DNA of 39,009 nt from CAZBJJ01 sp964492245 (GTDB lineage: Bacteria > Spirochaetota > Spirochaetia > Treponematales > Breznakiellaceae). The stretch covers positions 1 through 39,009 of the forward strand of contig CAZBJJ010000015.1 of NCBI GenBank assembly GCA_964492245.1, in the 5' to 3' direction. Position 1 is the first letter of the stretch, and every line of letters starts with the position of its first letter. The notes under the pieces were generated by a model. The model saw only the letters and a program-made list of their open reading frames with translations, had not been told where the DNA came from and did no database searches. Shown one piece after another: positions 32,189 to 39,009 of the stretch. Both the position numbers and the translations under genes were made by a program.

Positions 32189-32216
32189 GTACACAAAAGT
32201 GCAGGCTTCGGTGTAC
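32189..32216. promoter_or_regulatory. Inverted repeat in the divergent ModF-like/ilvC gap
   Basis: GTACAC (32189-32194) and GTGTAC (32211-32216) are arms of an inverted repeat whose centres are 22 bp apart, two helical turns, as for a dimeric regulator. On the minus strand the left arm lies just upstream of a possible -10, TATAAA (32181-32186), of the ModF-like gene. Confidence 0.35.
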
Positions 32217-32262
32217 TAGGTATAAAACCACGGAAAAGCTGGGCCTCCTAGCCGTCGTAGTA

Positions 32263-32291
32263 TTTACCGAAACAAGGATTTACGCTATAAG
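32263..32291 (+). promoter_or_regulatory. Candidate ilvC promoter
   Basis: TTTACC (32263-32268) and TATAAG (32286-32291) on the plus strand are 17 bp apart. They would start transcription near 32298, about 46 bases ahead of the ilvC GTG. No leader peptide or riboswitch was recognised in that stretch. Confidence 0.45.
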
Positions 32292-32343
32292 TTATGCATA
32301 GTCTGTCGTGGCACTGCCTTGCGCAGGGCCAAAGGAGTAAAGT

Positions 32344-33813
32344 GTGAACTATTTTAATTCAATTCCGTGGCGCGTGGCCCTTATGCAGTTGGGAACCTGC
32401 CGTTTTATGGAGCGCAGCGAGCTGGCCGATGGCGTTAGCGCGCTCAAAGGAAAAAAAATTGTCATTGTGGGTTGCGGGGCCCAGGGGCTAAATCAGGGCC
32501 TGAACCTGCGCGACAGCGGCTTGGATGTGAGCTATGCCCTTCGCAAAGAGGCAATTGCCGAAAAACGGGCCAGCTGGAAATCGGCCACCGAAAACGGCTT
32601 TAGTGTGGGCACCTACGAAGAATTAATTCCCAGCGCCGACCTTGTGGGCAACCTGACCCCCGACAAACAGCACAGCAATGTCATTACCGCTGTCATGCCC
32701 CTTATGAAAAAAGGCTCCAGCCTTTGGTACAGCCATGGCTTTAACATTGTCGAAGAGGGGATGCAAATTCGCAAAGATATTACCGTTGTAATGATGGCAC
32801 CAAAGGGGCCGGGGACCGAGGTGCGCACCGAATACAGCCGTGGCTTTGGCATACCCACCCTTATTGCCGTCCATCCCGAGAACGACCCCGAGGAAAAGGG
32901 TTGGGCAATTGCCAAGGCGCTGGCCTGTGGCACCGGGGGCGACAAGGCCGGGGTGCTAGCATCCAGCTTTGTGGCCGAAGTAAAAAGCGATCTTATGGGC
33001 GAACAGACAATTCTCTGCGGTATGTTGCAAACCGGCAGCCTGCTCTGCTTCGACAAAATGGTAGAAAAGGGAATTGATACCTCCTGGGCCGCAAAGTTTA
33101 TTCAATATGGCTGGGAGCGCATTACCGAGGCCCTCAAATTTGGCGGTATTACCGGCATGATGGACCGCCTCTCCAATCCGGCCAAATTAAAGGCCAATGC
33201 ACTTTCGAAAGAGCTTAAAACAATTATGGCCCCGCTGTATCAGAAACATCAGGATGATATTATAAGCGGAAAGTTTTCGCAGACAATGATGGAAGACTGG
33301 AAGCAGGGCGACCGAGACCTTTTGGCCTGGCGCGAGGCAACCGGCAAGACCGCCTTCGAAAGCACAGCCCCTTCCAGCGAAAACATTGATGACCAAGAAT
33401 ATTTTGACAAGGGCATACTGATGGTGGCCATGGTCAAGGCCGGGGTAGAATTGGCCTTCGAGACCATGGTAGATGCGGGCATTAAGGCCGAAAGCGCCTA
33501 TTACGAGAGCCTGCACGAGACACCCCTTATTGCAAATCTTATTGCACGCAAAAAGCTCTACGAGATGAACAAGGTAATTTCCGACACCGCAGAATATGGC
33601 TGCTATCTTTTCGACAACGCCTGCCGGCCACTGCTTAAAGATTTTATGGCAAAGGTCGACATCGATGTCATTGGCAAGGGTCTGAGCTTAAAATCGAATG
33701 CGGTTTCCAACCGGGAACTCGTGGCTACAAACGAAGAAATTCGCAGCCACGGTGTGGAAAAGGTTGGTCAGGTCTTGCGCGCCTATATGACGGCGATGAA
33801 GCCCATTATTTAA
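32344..33813 (+). CDS. ilvC: Ketol-acid reductoisomerase, class II (long form)
   Basis: The enzyme isomerises and reduces acetolactate with NADPH in valine, leucine and isoleucine synthesis. The 489-residue length is that of class II, with a duplicated knotted C-terminal domain. Motifs include the dinucleotide fold KKIVIVGCGAQGLNQGLNLR, NLTPDKQH, the magnesium-site region EVKSDLMGEQTILCGMLQ, and EYFDKGILMVAMVKAGVELA. The sequence is strikingly like the E. coli enzyme throughout. The start is GTG with AAGGAG six bases upstream. No other branched-chain amino acid gene is in the window. Its sequence looks richer in G and C than the ribosomal genes, which may mean transfer. Confidence 0.95.
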   Translation: MNYFNSIPWRVALMQLGTCRFMERSELADGVSALKGKKIVIVGCGAQGLNQGLNLRDSGLDVSYALRKEAIAEKRASWKSATENGFSVGTYEELIPSADLVGNLTPDKQHSNVITAVMPLMKKGSSLWYSHGFNIVEEGMQIRKDITVVMMAPKGPGTEVRTEYSRGFGIPTLIAVHPENDPEEKGWAIAKALACGTGGDKAGVLASSFVAEVKSDLMGEQTILCGMLQTGSLLCFDKMVEKGIDTSWAAKFIQYGWERITEALKFGGITGMMDRLSNPAKLKANALSKELKTIMAPLYQKHQDDIISGKFSQTMMEDWKQGDRDLLAWREATGKTAFESTAPSSENIDDQEYFDKGILMVAMVKAGVELAFETMVDAGIKAESAYYESLHETPLIANLIARKKLYEMNKVISDTAEYGCYLFDNACRPLLKDFMAKVDIDVIGKGLSLKSNAVSNRELVATNEEIRSHGVEKVGQVLRAYMTAMKPII

Positions 33814-33841
33814 TAGATCCTAACACACCCAAGCTCTAGGT

Positions 33842-35479
33842 CTAGGCCTTTACGCCGAGGACCTGGAGCTTCATCTGTTCAATTATTTCGCGATTGCTCT
33901 GGCCCAGGGCCTTAAGCTGATCCGCAACCGCCAGAACACTTTGAATGTTCTGGGCCATCTCTTGGGTCTCCGAAAGTACCTGCGCACTGATATCTAAGAC
34001 CGAGCGTATTTTATTGCTAGAAGACTCTATACTTTCGCGCGATTCATTGATTGAAACCTCAGTCTCTTGAGTCAGATTTGAAACCGTCTGAACAGCCCTA
34101 ATTACATTCTCCGACCCATCGGAGACCTCTTTTACGCTTATAAGTAATTCCTGAATCATGTCGGAAAGGGCCTGAATATCGCTACCCACATTCTGGAAAA
34201 AGCTTAGAATATCCTGATTCTGCTCGGCGACCTTGGACACAGCCCCCTCAGTTTCTTTGAGCGCAGTTGAAATAACGCGCGAACTATTTCCCGCTTCCAG
34301 CGAAAGATTGCGAATTTGCCCGGCGACGATGGCAAAGCCCCTGCCATGGTTTCCGGCGTGCGCGGCCTCGATAGAGGCATTTAAGCCCAAAAGGTTTGTC
34401 CTTTCGGCAACATCCTCTACAAAGACGCTTTTTTCTATCATCTGCTTGGTTAAGGCCTGGACCTGTTCTATCGAAGACTTGATAGTTGCCAGTTTCACCT
34501 CGCCATTTGCAGCAAAATCGGCCATGTTCTGTACAGCTGCGACCTTATGGCTGGCCTGCGAGCCAATACTGCCAATAGCCGCGACCATCTGTTCAACAGC
34601 GGAAGAGGCAGTGCTTACCTGCGTGGTGTAGAGATTGAGATTGCTGTGCATTTTTTCCTGCCGATTTACCGCCACCGAGTTCTCGCTCGAGGCCTTTTTT
34701 AGCGAGGTGGAAAGTTCGCCCATGCGCTGGACAATGGTTTCCATTCGCCGGTTTATATCTAAAACCGCTGCCTGTGCATTTTCCGAGCCCTGGGCTAGAT
34801 CGGCCGAAATTGCGTTCGCACTCTGCTGGGTCTTTCCCACTGAATCGGCCAAGCGCGTATAGTCATTGCGCGAGCGCTCAATTTGCTGTTCAATTAAGGT
34901 AGTATTTTTTTTCTGATTCCTTACGGTCAATGCAGCAAAAATAGTGCCCAAGCTGTTTAACAGCAGAGTCATAAAAAGATTTTGCCCGGCCAAAAGGGTG
35001 ACGGTGTTGTTATCTAGGGGGTAGGCATCTAAAAAATAAAGGCCGAAGATAGCAAGAACGTTTAACAGCCCCACAATTATAGAAGGCCAGATATTGGTGC
35101 TCAACAATGCACTGAGCACGAGCATAAAGCTACCAATTGTGCCCCAGACATAGGTTTCGTAGACATTTTGATACTCATCAAATTTGATAGATACAAAGAG
35201 CACCGCCCAAAGGCCAAAAATAACAAGCGAGGTTGCTATCTGCATTTCTTGACGACGCAGCAGGTAGAGGGCCGAAACAGCCATAAGGCCAAAGATTAGG
35301 CCGGTGGCTCCGGCAATGACAGCCCCGGTGAGCATCATGGCTATACCGGCTAAACTGGCGACAAGGCCTAAAAAGGCGGCTATCCAGGCAAGCATTTTAG
35401 CCTTGCTCTTTACAGTCAACGACTGACTCTGATAGGGGGTTAAAATATAACCTATAATACGCTTTGGACTAAATTTCAT
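33842..35479 (-). CDS. Methyl-accepting chemotaxis protein with six-helix membrane domain
   Basis: A chemoreceptor of 545 residues. Six hydrophobic segments (about 28-50, 53-75, 80-98, 111-127, 132-150, 165-186) replace the usual two helices plus periplasmic sensor, so sensing is probably within the membrane. No clear HAMP domain is visible. A long coiled coil follows, with the conserved hairpin tip at 359-392 (ERTNLLGLNASIEAAHAGNH then GRGFAIVAGQIRNLS), which binds CheA and CheW. There is no Shine-Dalgarno site; a good -10 ends six bases before the ATG. No che genes are adjacent. Confidence 0.92.
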   Translation of the reverse strand: MKFSPKRIIGYILTPYQSQSLTVKSKAKMLAWIAAFLGLVASLAGIAMMLTGAVIAGATGLIFGLMAVSALYLLRRQEMQIATSLVIFGLWAVLFVSIKFDEYQNVYETYVWGTIGSFMLVLSALLSTNIWPSIIVGLLNVLAIFGLYFLDAYPLDNNTVTLLAGQNLFMTLLLNSLGTIFAALTVRNQKKNTTLIEQQIERSRNDYTRLADSVGKTQQSANAISADLAQGSENAQAAVLDINRRMETIVQRMGELSTSLKKASSENSVAVNRQEKMHSNLNLYTTQVSTASSAVEQMVAAIGSIGSQASHKVAAVQNMADFAANGEVKLATIKSSIEQVQALTKQMIEKSVFVEDVAERTNLLGLNASIEAAHAGNHGRGFAIVAGQIRNLSLEAGNSSRVISTALKETEGAVSKVAEQNQDILSFFQNVGSDIQALSDMIQELLISVKEVSDGSENVIRAVQTVSNLTQETEVSINESRESIESSSNKIRSVLDISAQVLSETQEMAQNIQSVLAVADQLKALGQSNREIIEQMKLQVLGVKA

Positions 35480-35485
35480 GCTATC

Positions 35486-35514
35486 ATTTTAATTGGTATT
35501 AAGATTTTAAGCAA
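35486..35514 (-). promoter_or_regulatory. Chemoreceptor promoter placed for a leaderless mRNA
   Basis: TTGCTT (35509-35514) and TAAAAT (35486-35491) on the minus strand are 17 bp apart. Only six bases (GATAGC) separate the -10 from the ATG at 35479, so the first transcribed base should be at or next to the start codon. Confidence 0.6.
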
Positions 35515-35528
35515 GAAAAGCCACTTTT

Positions 35529-36419
35529 TTAGCCGATAAGGGCCCCAGCAAGCACAGGAAGCTGATATCTTTCCTGCAAAACCTGAGTAATCCCCAAAAG
35601 CCCATACTTTAGCAGGGCGGTAATAAAGGGTCTGCCAATAAGCACCTCGCTGGCGCCGAGGGCAGAAGCCACCAAAAGATCTCGTCCATTGCGAATACCG
35701 CCATCGACCCAGATCGCACCGGTATATTGAGCTAATTCCCTGCCATATTGGGCCAGAAAATCGGCGGTGGCCCCCTGCACGGTTTCTATGCGCCCGCCAT
35801 GGTTAGAAACGACGACAATATCGGGGCGCACTTGGCGAACGAGGGAGACATCTTCGGGGGTAAAGACACCTTTTATGATAAAAGGAACCTGTATAGCAGC
35901 TTTTAATTCGCGCAATTGGCCCGCGGTCTTTTTTTCTAAATGGGCAAGTTTTCGCATAGTAAGAATGTTGTAGGAATCGATATCCACACCTAAATATTCG
36001 GCCTGCTCTTGGGCCCAGGCAAAGCGCTCTAAAATATTGCTATTTGAATAGGGTTTACAGAAGATTGCACCTGTTTTTCCCGCTTTTTTTAGGGCAGCAA
36101 TGCCATATTTTAGTTTTTTGTCGGGACTGCCATCGCCAATGGAAAGGCCAAGGCCGGCCACCACCGCAGAATCAATTATTGCCTGGTAAAAGGGCTCTTC
36201 CTCTTCGAAGCCAATGTTTTCTGCAGAACCAGTAATTGGGGCCAGGCGTATGCGGCAGGCCTCGGTATTGGCATCAATTATATCTTTATGACGGGCCCAG
36301 GCGGCAACATTTTCAATAAAATTGGCATTATCGAAAACGCCCCCCATGCCAGGCAGTTCGCCAATACAGCCATGACCATCGCAGGTGGGGCAAAACTTAC
36401 ACTTCGAATTGACTATCAA
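35529..36419 (-). CDS. FMN-dependent alpha-hydroxy-acid dehydrogenase-like protein with Cys4 N-terminus
   Basis: A TIM-barrel flavoprotein of the glycolate oxidase / lactate dehydrogenase family, 296 residues. It has FIIKG (K183), the catalytic SNHGGR (H207), DGGIRNGRD (239 on) and IGRPF (R263) for FMN phosphate. The N-terminus has C7-X2-C10-X2-C13-X4-C18 (CKFCPTCDGHGC), which could hold an Fe-S cluster or metal. The TTG at 36419 is chosen because GGAGG lies six bases upstream (36426-36430); a farther TTG at 36467 has none. The substrate is unknown. It is 51 bp after the MATE gene and probably in its operon. Confidence 0.85.
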   Translation of the reverse strand: MIVNSKCKFCPTCDGHGCIGELPGMGGVFDNANFIENVAAWARHKDIIDANTEACRIRLAPITGSAENIGFEEEEPFYQAIIDSAVVAGLGLSIGDGSPDKKLKYGIAALKKAGKTGAIFCKPYSNSNILERFAWAQEQAEYLGVDIDSYNILTMRKLAHLEKKTAGQLRELKAAIQVPFIIKGVFTPEDVSLVRQVRPDIVVVSNHGGRIETVQGATADFLAQYGRELAQYTGAIWVDGGIRNGRDLLVASALGASEVLIGRPFITALLKYGLLGITQVLQERYQLPVLAGALIG

Positions 36420-36470
36420 GGTAGGCCTCCTCTGTTCATATATCGGCAAAAATGCGCTGGATTTCAAGCA

Positions 36471-37823
36471 TCAGGCCAACATATCTCCGACTTCCAGGGC
36501 ATCCTTGGCCACAAAGGAGCGATTTTTCCATCTTCCACCGCGCCAGCGCATTATCATAATACTGCCTCTGAACCATTCGTCAATAGTTGGCCCTAACCAG
36601 ACCCCCACTAGGCCAAGGGCAAAGTGCAGGCCCAAGAGCCAGGCGAAAAATACGCTCACAGCCCACATGGTTATTAGCCCCACCCCCACCGGGAAACGCA
36701 CATCGCCCGCGCCTTTTAGGGCCGGGATAATAATGGTGTTAAAATTCCGTGCGGGCTCTTGGAGCAAGCTGAGTAGGAGCACTGCGCCGGCAATGCGTGT
36801 TATTTCTGGGTCCTTTGTGAAAAGTCCTATTAAAGGATAGCGGAAAATGGCCAAGAGAATGGCCCCAAGGGTGGAAATTGCCACACCCAAGAGAAAATAG
36901 CCATAGACTTTGCGCTGGGCATCTTCGTATTGTCCTGCGCCCACCATGTGGCCCACCTTTATCTGTGTCGCCGAGCCAATTGATATGCCTATAATAAAGA
37001 CATAGCGCGATATAGTTATAAAAAGCCCCTGGGCCGCAAGGGCCTCGGTGCCAAGTTTGGCGACAAAGCCAATAATGACAATCTGAGATAAATTGTATGA
37101 TAAGTTTTCGCCCGCAGTGGGTATGCCCACCGAGAAAATGTTTTTTACTGTGCGTCGGGAGATTTTTCTTAATCCTAGCCAATCAATATCTATACTATCT
37201 TTGCGCCGACGAATTTCTCGCTGCATCAAAATGCTGGCCACGACCTGGCTAAAAACCGTGGAGACTGCAACGCCGGCCACCCCAAAGACGGGCAGGCCAA
37301 AGGGCCCAAAAAGGGCAATTGAGTTTCCTATAATATTGAGGCCCAAGACAAGGGTGTTCACCAACATGGGGATACGGGCAAAGCCATAGGAGCGCAATAT
37401 TGCCGCCTGCACAAGATTTATGGCCATAAAGACCGAGCCCCCGCCATAAATAACTAAATAGGTTTTGCCATAATTATAGACAATGTCTTCGAGCTGGTAA
37501 AACTTTAAAAAATAGGGAAAGGTAAGGGTCACCAGGGCACTGACCAGCACCGAAATACCGGTAACCAGCAAAAAGCCGGCCAAGGCGGTTTTGCCCGCCT
37601 CTTTTGGGCGCTTTGCCCCGAGATTTTGGGAGATAAGAATGCCGACGCCAATGGCCACCATCTGGTACATCAGCTGAATAAAAAAACTGAACTGATTGAC
37701 CGTGCTCATTGCGGCAGCAGCTTTTTCGGTATAGGCGTAGAGCATGAGCTGGTCCACTGCAATTAAGGAGGAGCGGACCAGGTTTTCCAATAAAATTGGA
37801 ATGACTAGCGAGGTTAAACTCAT
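36471..37823 (-). CDS. MATE-family multidrug/cation exporter
   Basis: An inner-membrane antiporter of 450 residues with about twelve hydrophobic segments in two similar halves. Family features are the start LTSLVIPILLENLVRSSLIA, the DQLMLYAY region in the first helices, GVGILISQNLGAKR, and in the second half KVGHMVGAGQYEDAQRKVYG. Such proteins export drugs or metabolites using Na+ or H+. The Shine-Dalgarno site is weak. It lies between the ADP-ribosylglycohydrolase-like gene (109 bp upstream) and the FMN enzyme gene, all on the minus strand. The substrate cannot be told from sequence. Confidence 0.92.
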   Translation of the reverse strand: MSLTSLVIPILLENLVRSSLIAVDQLMLYAYTEKAAAAMSTVNQFSFFIQLMYQMVAIGVGILISQNLGAKRPKEAGKTALAGFLLVTGISVLVSALVTLTFPYFLKFYQLEDIVYNYGKTYLVIYGGGSVFMAINLVQAAILRSYGFARIPMLVNTLVLGLNIIGNSIALFGPFGLPVFGVAGVAVSTVFSQVVASILMQREIRRRKDSIDIDWLGLRKISRRTVKNIFSVGIPTAGENLSYNLSQIVIIGFVAKLGTEALAAQGLFITISRYVFIIGISIGSATQIKVGHMVGAGQYEDAQRKVYGYFLLGVAISTLGAILLAIFRYPLIGLFTKDPEITRIAGAVLLLSLLQEPARNFNTIIIPALKGAGDVRFPVGVGLITMWAVSVFFAWLLGLHFALGLVGVWLGPTIDEWFRGSIMIMRWRGGRWKNRSFVAKDALEVGDMLA

Positions 37824-37932
37824 GCCCTTAGACTATCACTTTCGCACCAGTAAGCATAGCTGGTCAAACGTTTGCCAAACCCTAGCCCTCCGGCCCGCCC
37901 TAGCCCATCGGCCGGCGAATTTATCGGGTCAG

Positions 37933-38871
37933 CTAATAATACAGGTTCTGTGCCTTGGCCAGACGCAGGGCCAGATCTTCGATATCGCTGTGGCGGGCCA
38001 GCTGAGCCAGCCAATCCTGAGGAATGCCATCGACACCATAGGCCAGGCCGGCAATGCCCCCAACAAGGCTGGTAGCACTGTCGCTCCCGCCCCCAAGCCG
38101 CACCGAGGCCAGACAGGCCTCGCGATAACTATCGCTGGCCAAAAGGCTCCAAATTACCGACTCAAGGCTATCGACCACATAGGCCGAGGCCCGTATATCT
38201 TTACTGCAAGCGTGGGCTAAATCGCCCTTAAGCAGGCGAGTAAAATGCGAAATTTCGGGGTCATTTGCATAGCGCTTTGCAAAATCGTTGCGAACACGGT
38301 TATAGGCGCGGTGCAGGGACATGCCCTTGAACACCGCAAAGGCAAATTCTGCACAAAAAATACAGGCCAAAACTGCCCGCCGGTGCGCATGGGTAAGGGA
38401 TGAGACCTCGCCTGTTTTTTTCCCCCTTGCCGCGGGTGAAAGGTTTTGGAAACTCAATATAAGGGGCAATATCCGCACCAGCGAGCCATTGCCATTGTCG
38501 CGTTCACGGCGGAGACCGGCGGCAGTTGGATTGTGCAGCAGGTTTTTAAGTCTATCAATTGCAATACCCGTACCCTCGCCCAGGGCCATCGGCACCCCAC
38601 CGGTGCTCCAATAGCCCTCGTCCTTCCAACTAATAAACGATTTAGCCAGCACCTCCAGGTCCCAGGGGCCACAGAGCATTTCGGCCAGGCAAAACGAAAG
38701 GGCGGCATCGTCGCTCCAAACCCCCTTGTTCTGGCTTTCACTTTTACTCTGCGCCAGTTTTTCGCTGTTAACTAGCTCCAAGGTAAAGCGAGAACTTCTT
38801 CTAAATGTTATAGCAAGGGCATCCCCCACGGCCAATCCAAGCAATAGGGCACGCACTGTCTGTATCGACAT
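37933..38871 (-). CDS. ADP-ribosylglycohydrolase-fold (DraG/ARH-like) protein with altered metal site
   Basis: The all-helical ADP-ribosylglycohydrolase fold, 312 residues. Family motifs are ALLLGLAVGDALA at the start, WSDDAA at 52-57 (usually WTDDT), NGNGSLVR at 126-133 (usually NGxxMR), and LGGGSDSATSLVGGIAG at 259-275. The usual GGDTDT reads G-G-G-S-D-S, so one of the magnesium aspartates is glycine and the threonine is serine, while D54, D55 and D264 remain. Activity on ADP-ribose linkages is therefore uncertain. The start has GGAG seven bases upstream. No partner ADP-ribosyltransferase is visible. Confidence 0.82.
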   Translation of the reverse strand: MSIQTVRALLLGLAVGDALAITFRRSSRFTLELVNSEKLAQSKSESQNKGVWSDDAALSFCLAEMLCGPWDLEVLAKSFISWKDEGYWSTGGVPMALGEGTGIAIDRLKNLLHNPTAAGLRRERDNGNGSLVRILPLILSFQNLSPAARGKKTGEVSSLTHAHRRAVLACIFCAEFAFAVFKGMSLHRAYNRVRNDFAKRYANDPEISHFTRLLKGDLAHACSKDIRASAYVVDSLESVIWSLLASDSYREACLASVRLGGGSDSATSLVGGIAGLAYGVDGIPQDWLAQLARHSDIEDLALRLAKAQNLYY

Positions 38872-39009
38872 TAAAACTCTCCATTTAGGATTTTACTTAA
38901 AAACCTCCTTAGTGTACGCCACTATTTTGATTATGGCAAATGTGTAGTGCCCCGAACCTTGCACCTAGCCCCCCGGGGCTAATCCTCCAAACTCGCTCGG
39001 ACATATTTA

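Noticed and set aside
37820..38014. Minus-strand open frame between the ADP-ribosylglycohydrolase-like gene and the MATE gene
   Set aside because: It overlaps the end of the former in another frame, has low-complexity composition and no ribosome-binding site.
38930..39009. Partial tRNA or SRP RNA at the right edge (GGAGGATTAG and GGTTCGGGG on the minus strand)
   Set aside because: No cloverleaf can be built and no SRP tetraloop motif is visible; the resemblance is to short pieces only.

Overview
The window looks like the chromosome of a spirochaete, probably Treponema-like (phylum Spirochaetota). This rests on recognising the EF-Tu, RpoB/RpoC, L33 and ribosomal-protein sequences, plus the loss of fusA from the str block and of infA, adk and map from the spc block. 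I have no database match, so the genus is open. Base composition is intermediate.

Positions 27832 down to 1 (minus strand) hold one almost continuous information-processing cluster, read from right to left: tRNA-Thr, rpmG, tRNA-Trp, secE, nusG, rplK-rplA-rplJ-rplL, rpoB-rpoC, rpsL-rpsG, tuf, then S10 (rpsJ to rpsQ), spc (rplN to rpmJ) and alpha (rpsM to rplQ) blocks. It ends in a small zinc-ribbon gene cut by the window edge. The L11, rif, str, S10, spc and alpha operons are thus fused into one head-to-tail array of translation, transcription and secretion genes. Good promoters are visible before tRNA-Thr, rpsL and tuf, and each has an inverted repeat overlapping its -35 or -10 element. Strong hairpins lie in the nusG-rplK, rplJ-rplL, rplL-rpoB, tuf-rpsJ and rpsJ-rplC gaps. 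These probably set the relative output of the segments.

Positions 27833-39009 are ordinary accessory chromosome on both strands. In order they hold: a serine acetyltransferase (+); a three-gene minus-strand operon of a TM2-domain membrane protein with a winged-helix tail, a free winged-helix protein of the same fold, and an HD-GYP response regulator; a ModF-like tandem ABC ATPase with a degenerate first half (-); a class II ketol-acid reductoisomerase very like the enterobacterial enzyme (+); a six-helix methyl-accepting chemotaxis protein with leaderless-type start signals (-); an FMN alpha-hydroxy-acid dehydrogenase with a four-cysteine N-terminus (-); a MATE exporter (-); and an ADP-ribosylglycohydrolase-fold protein with an altered metal site (-).

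There is no CRISPR array, insertion sequence, prophage or rRNA gene, and no stretch over 300 bases without a gene. The most promising less-described items are the TM2/winged-helix/HD-GYP operon, the promoter-embedded inverted repeats of the ribosomal cluster, and the leaderless-type starts of the chemoreceptor and cysE genes.
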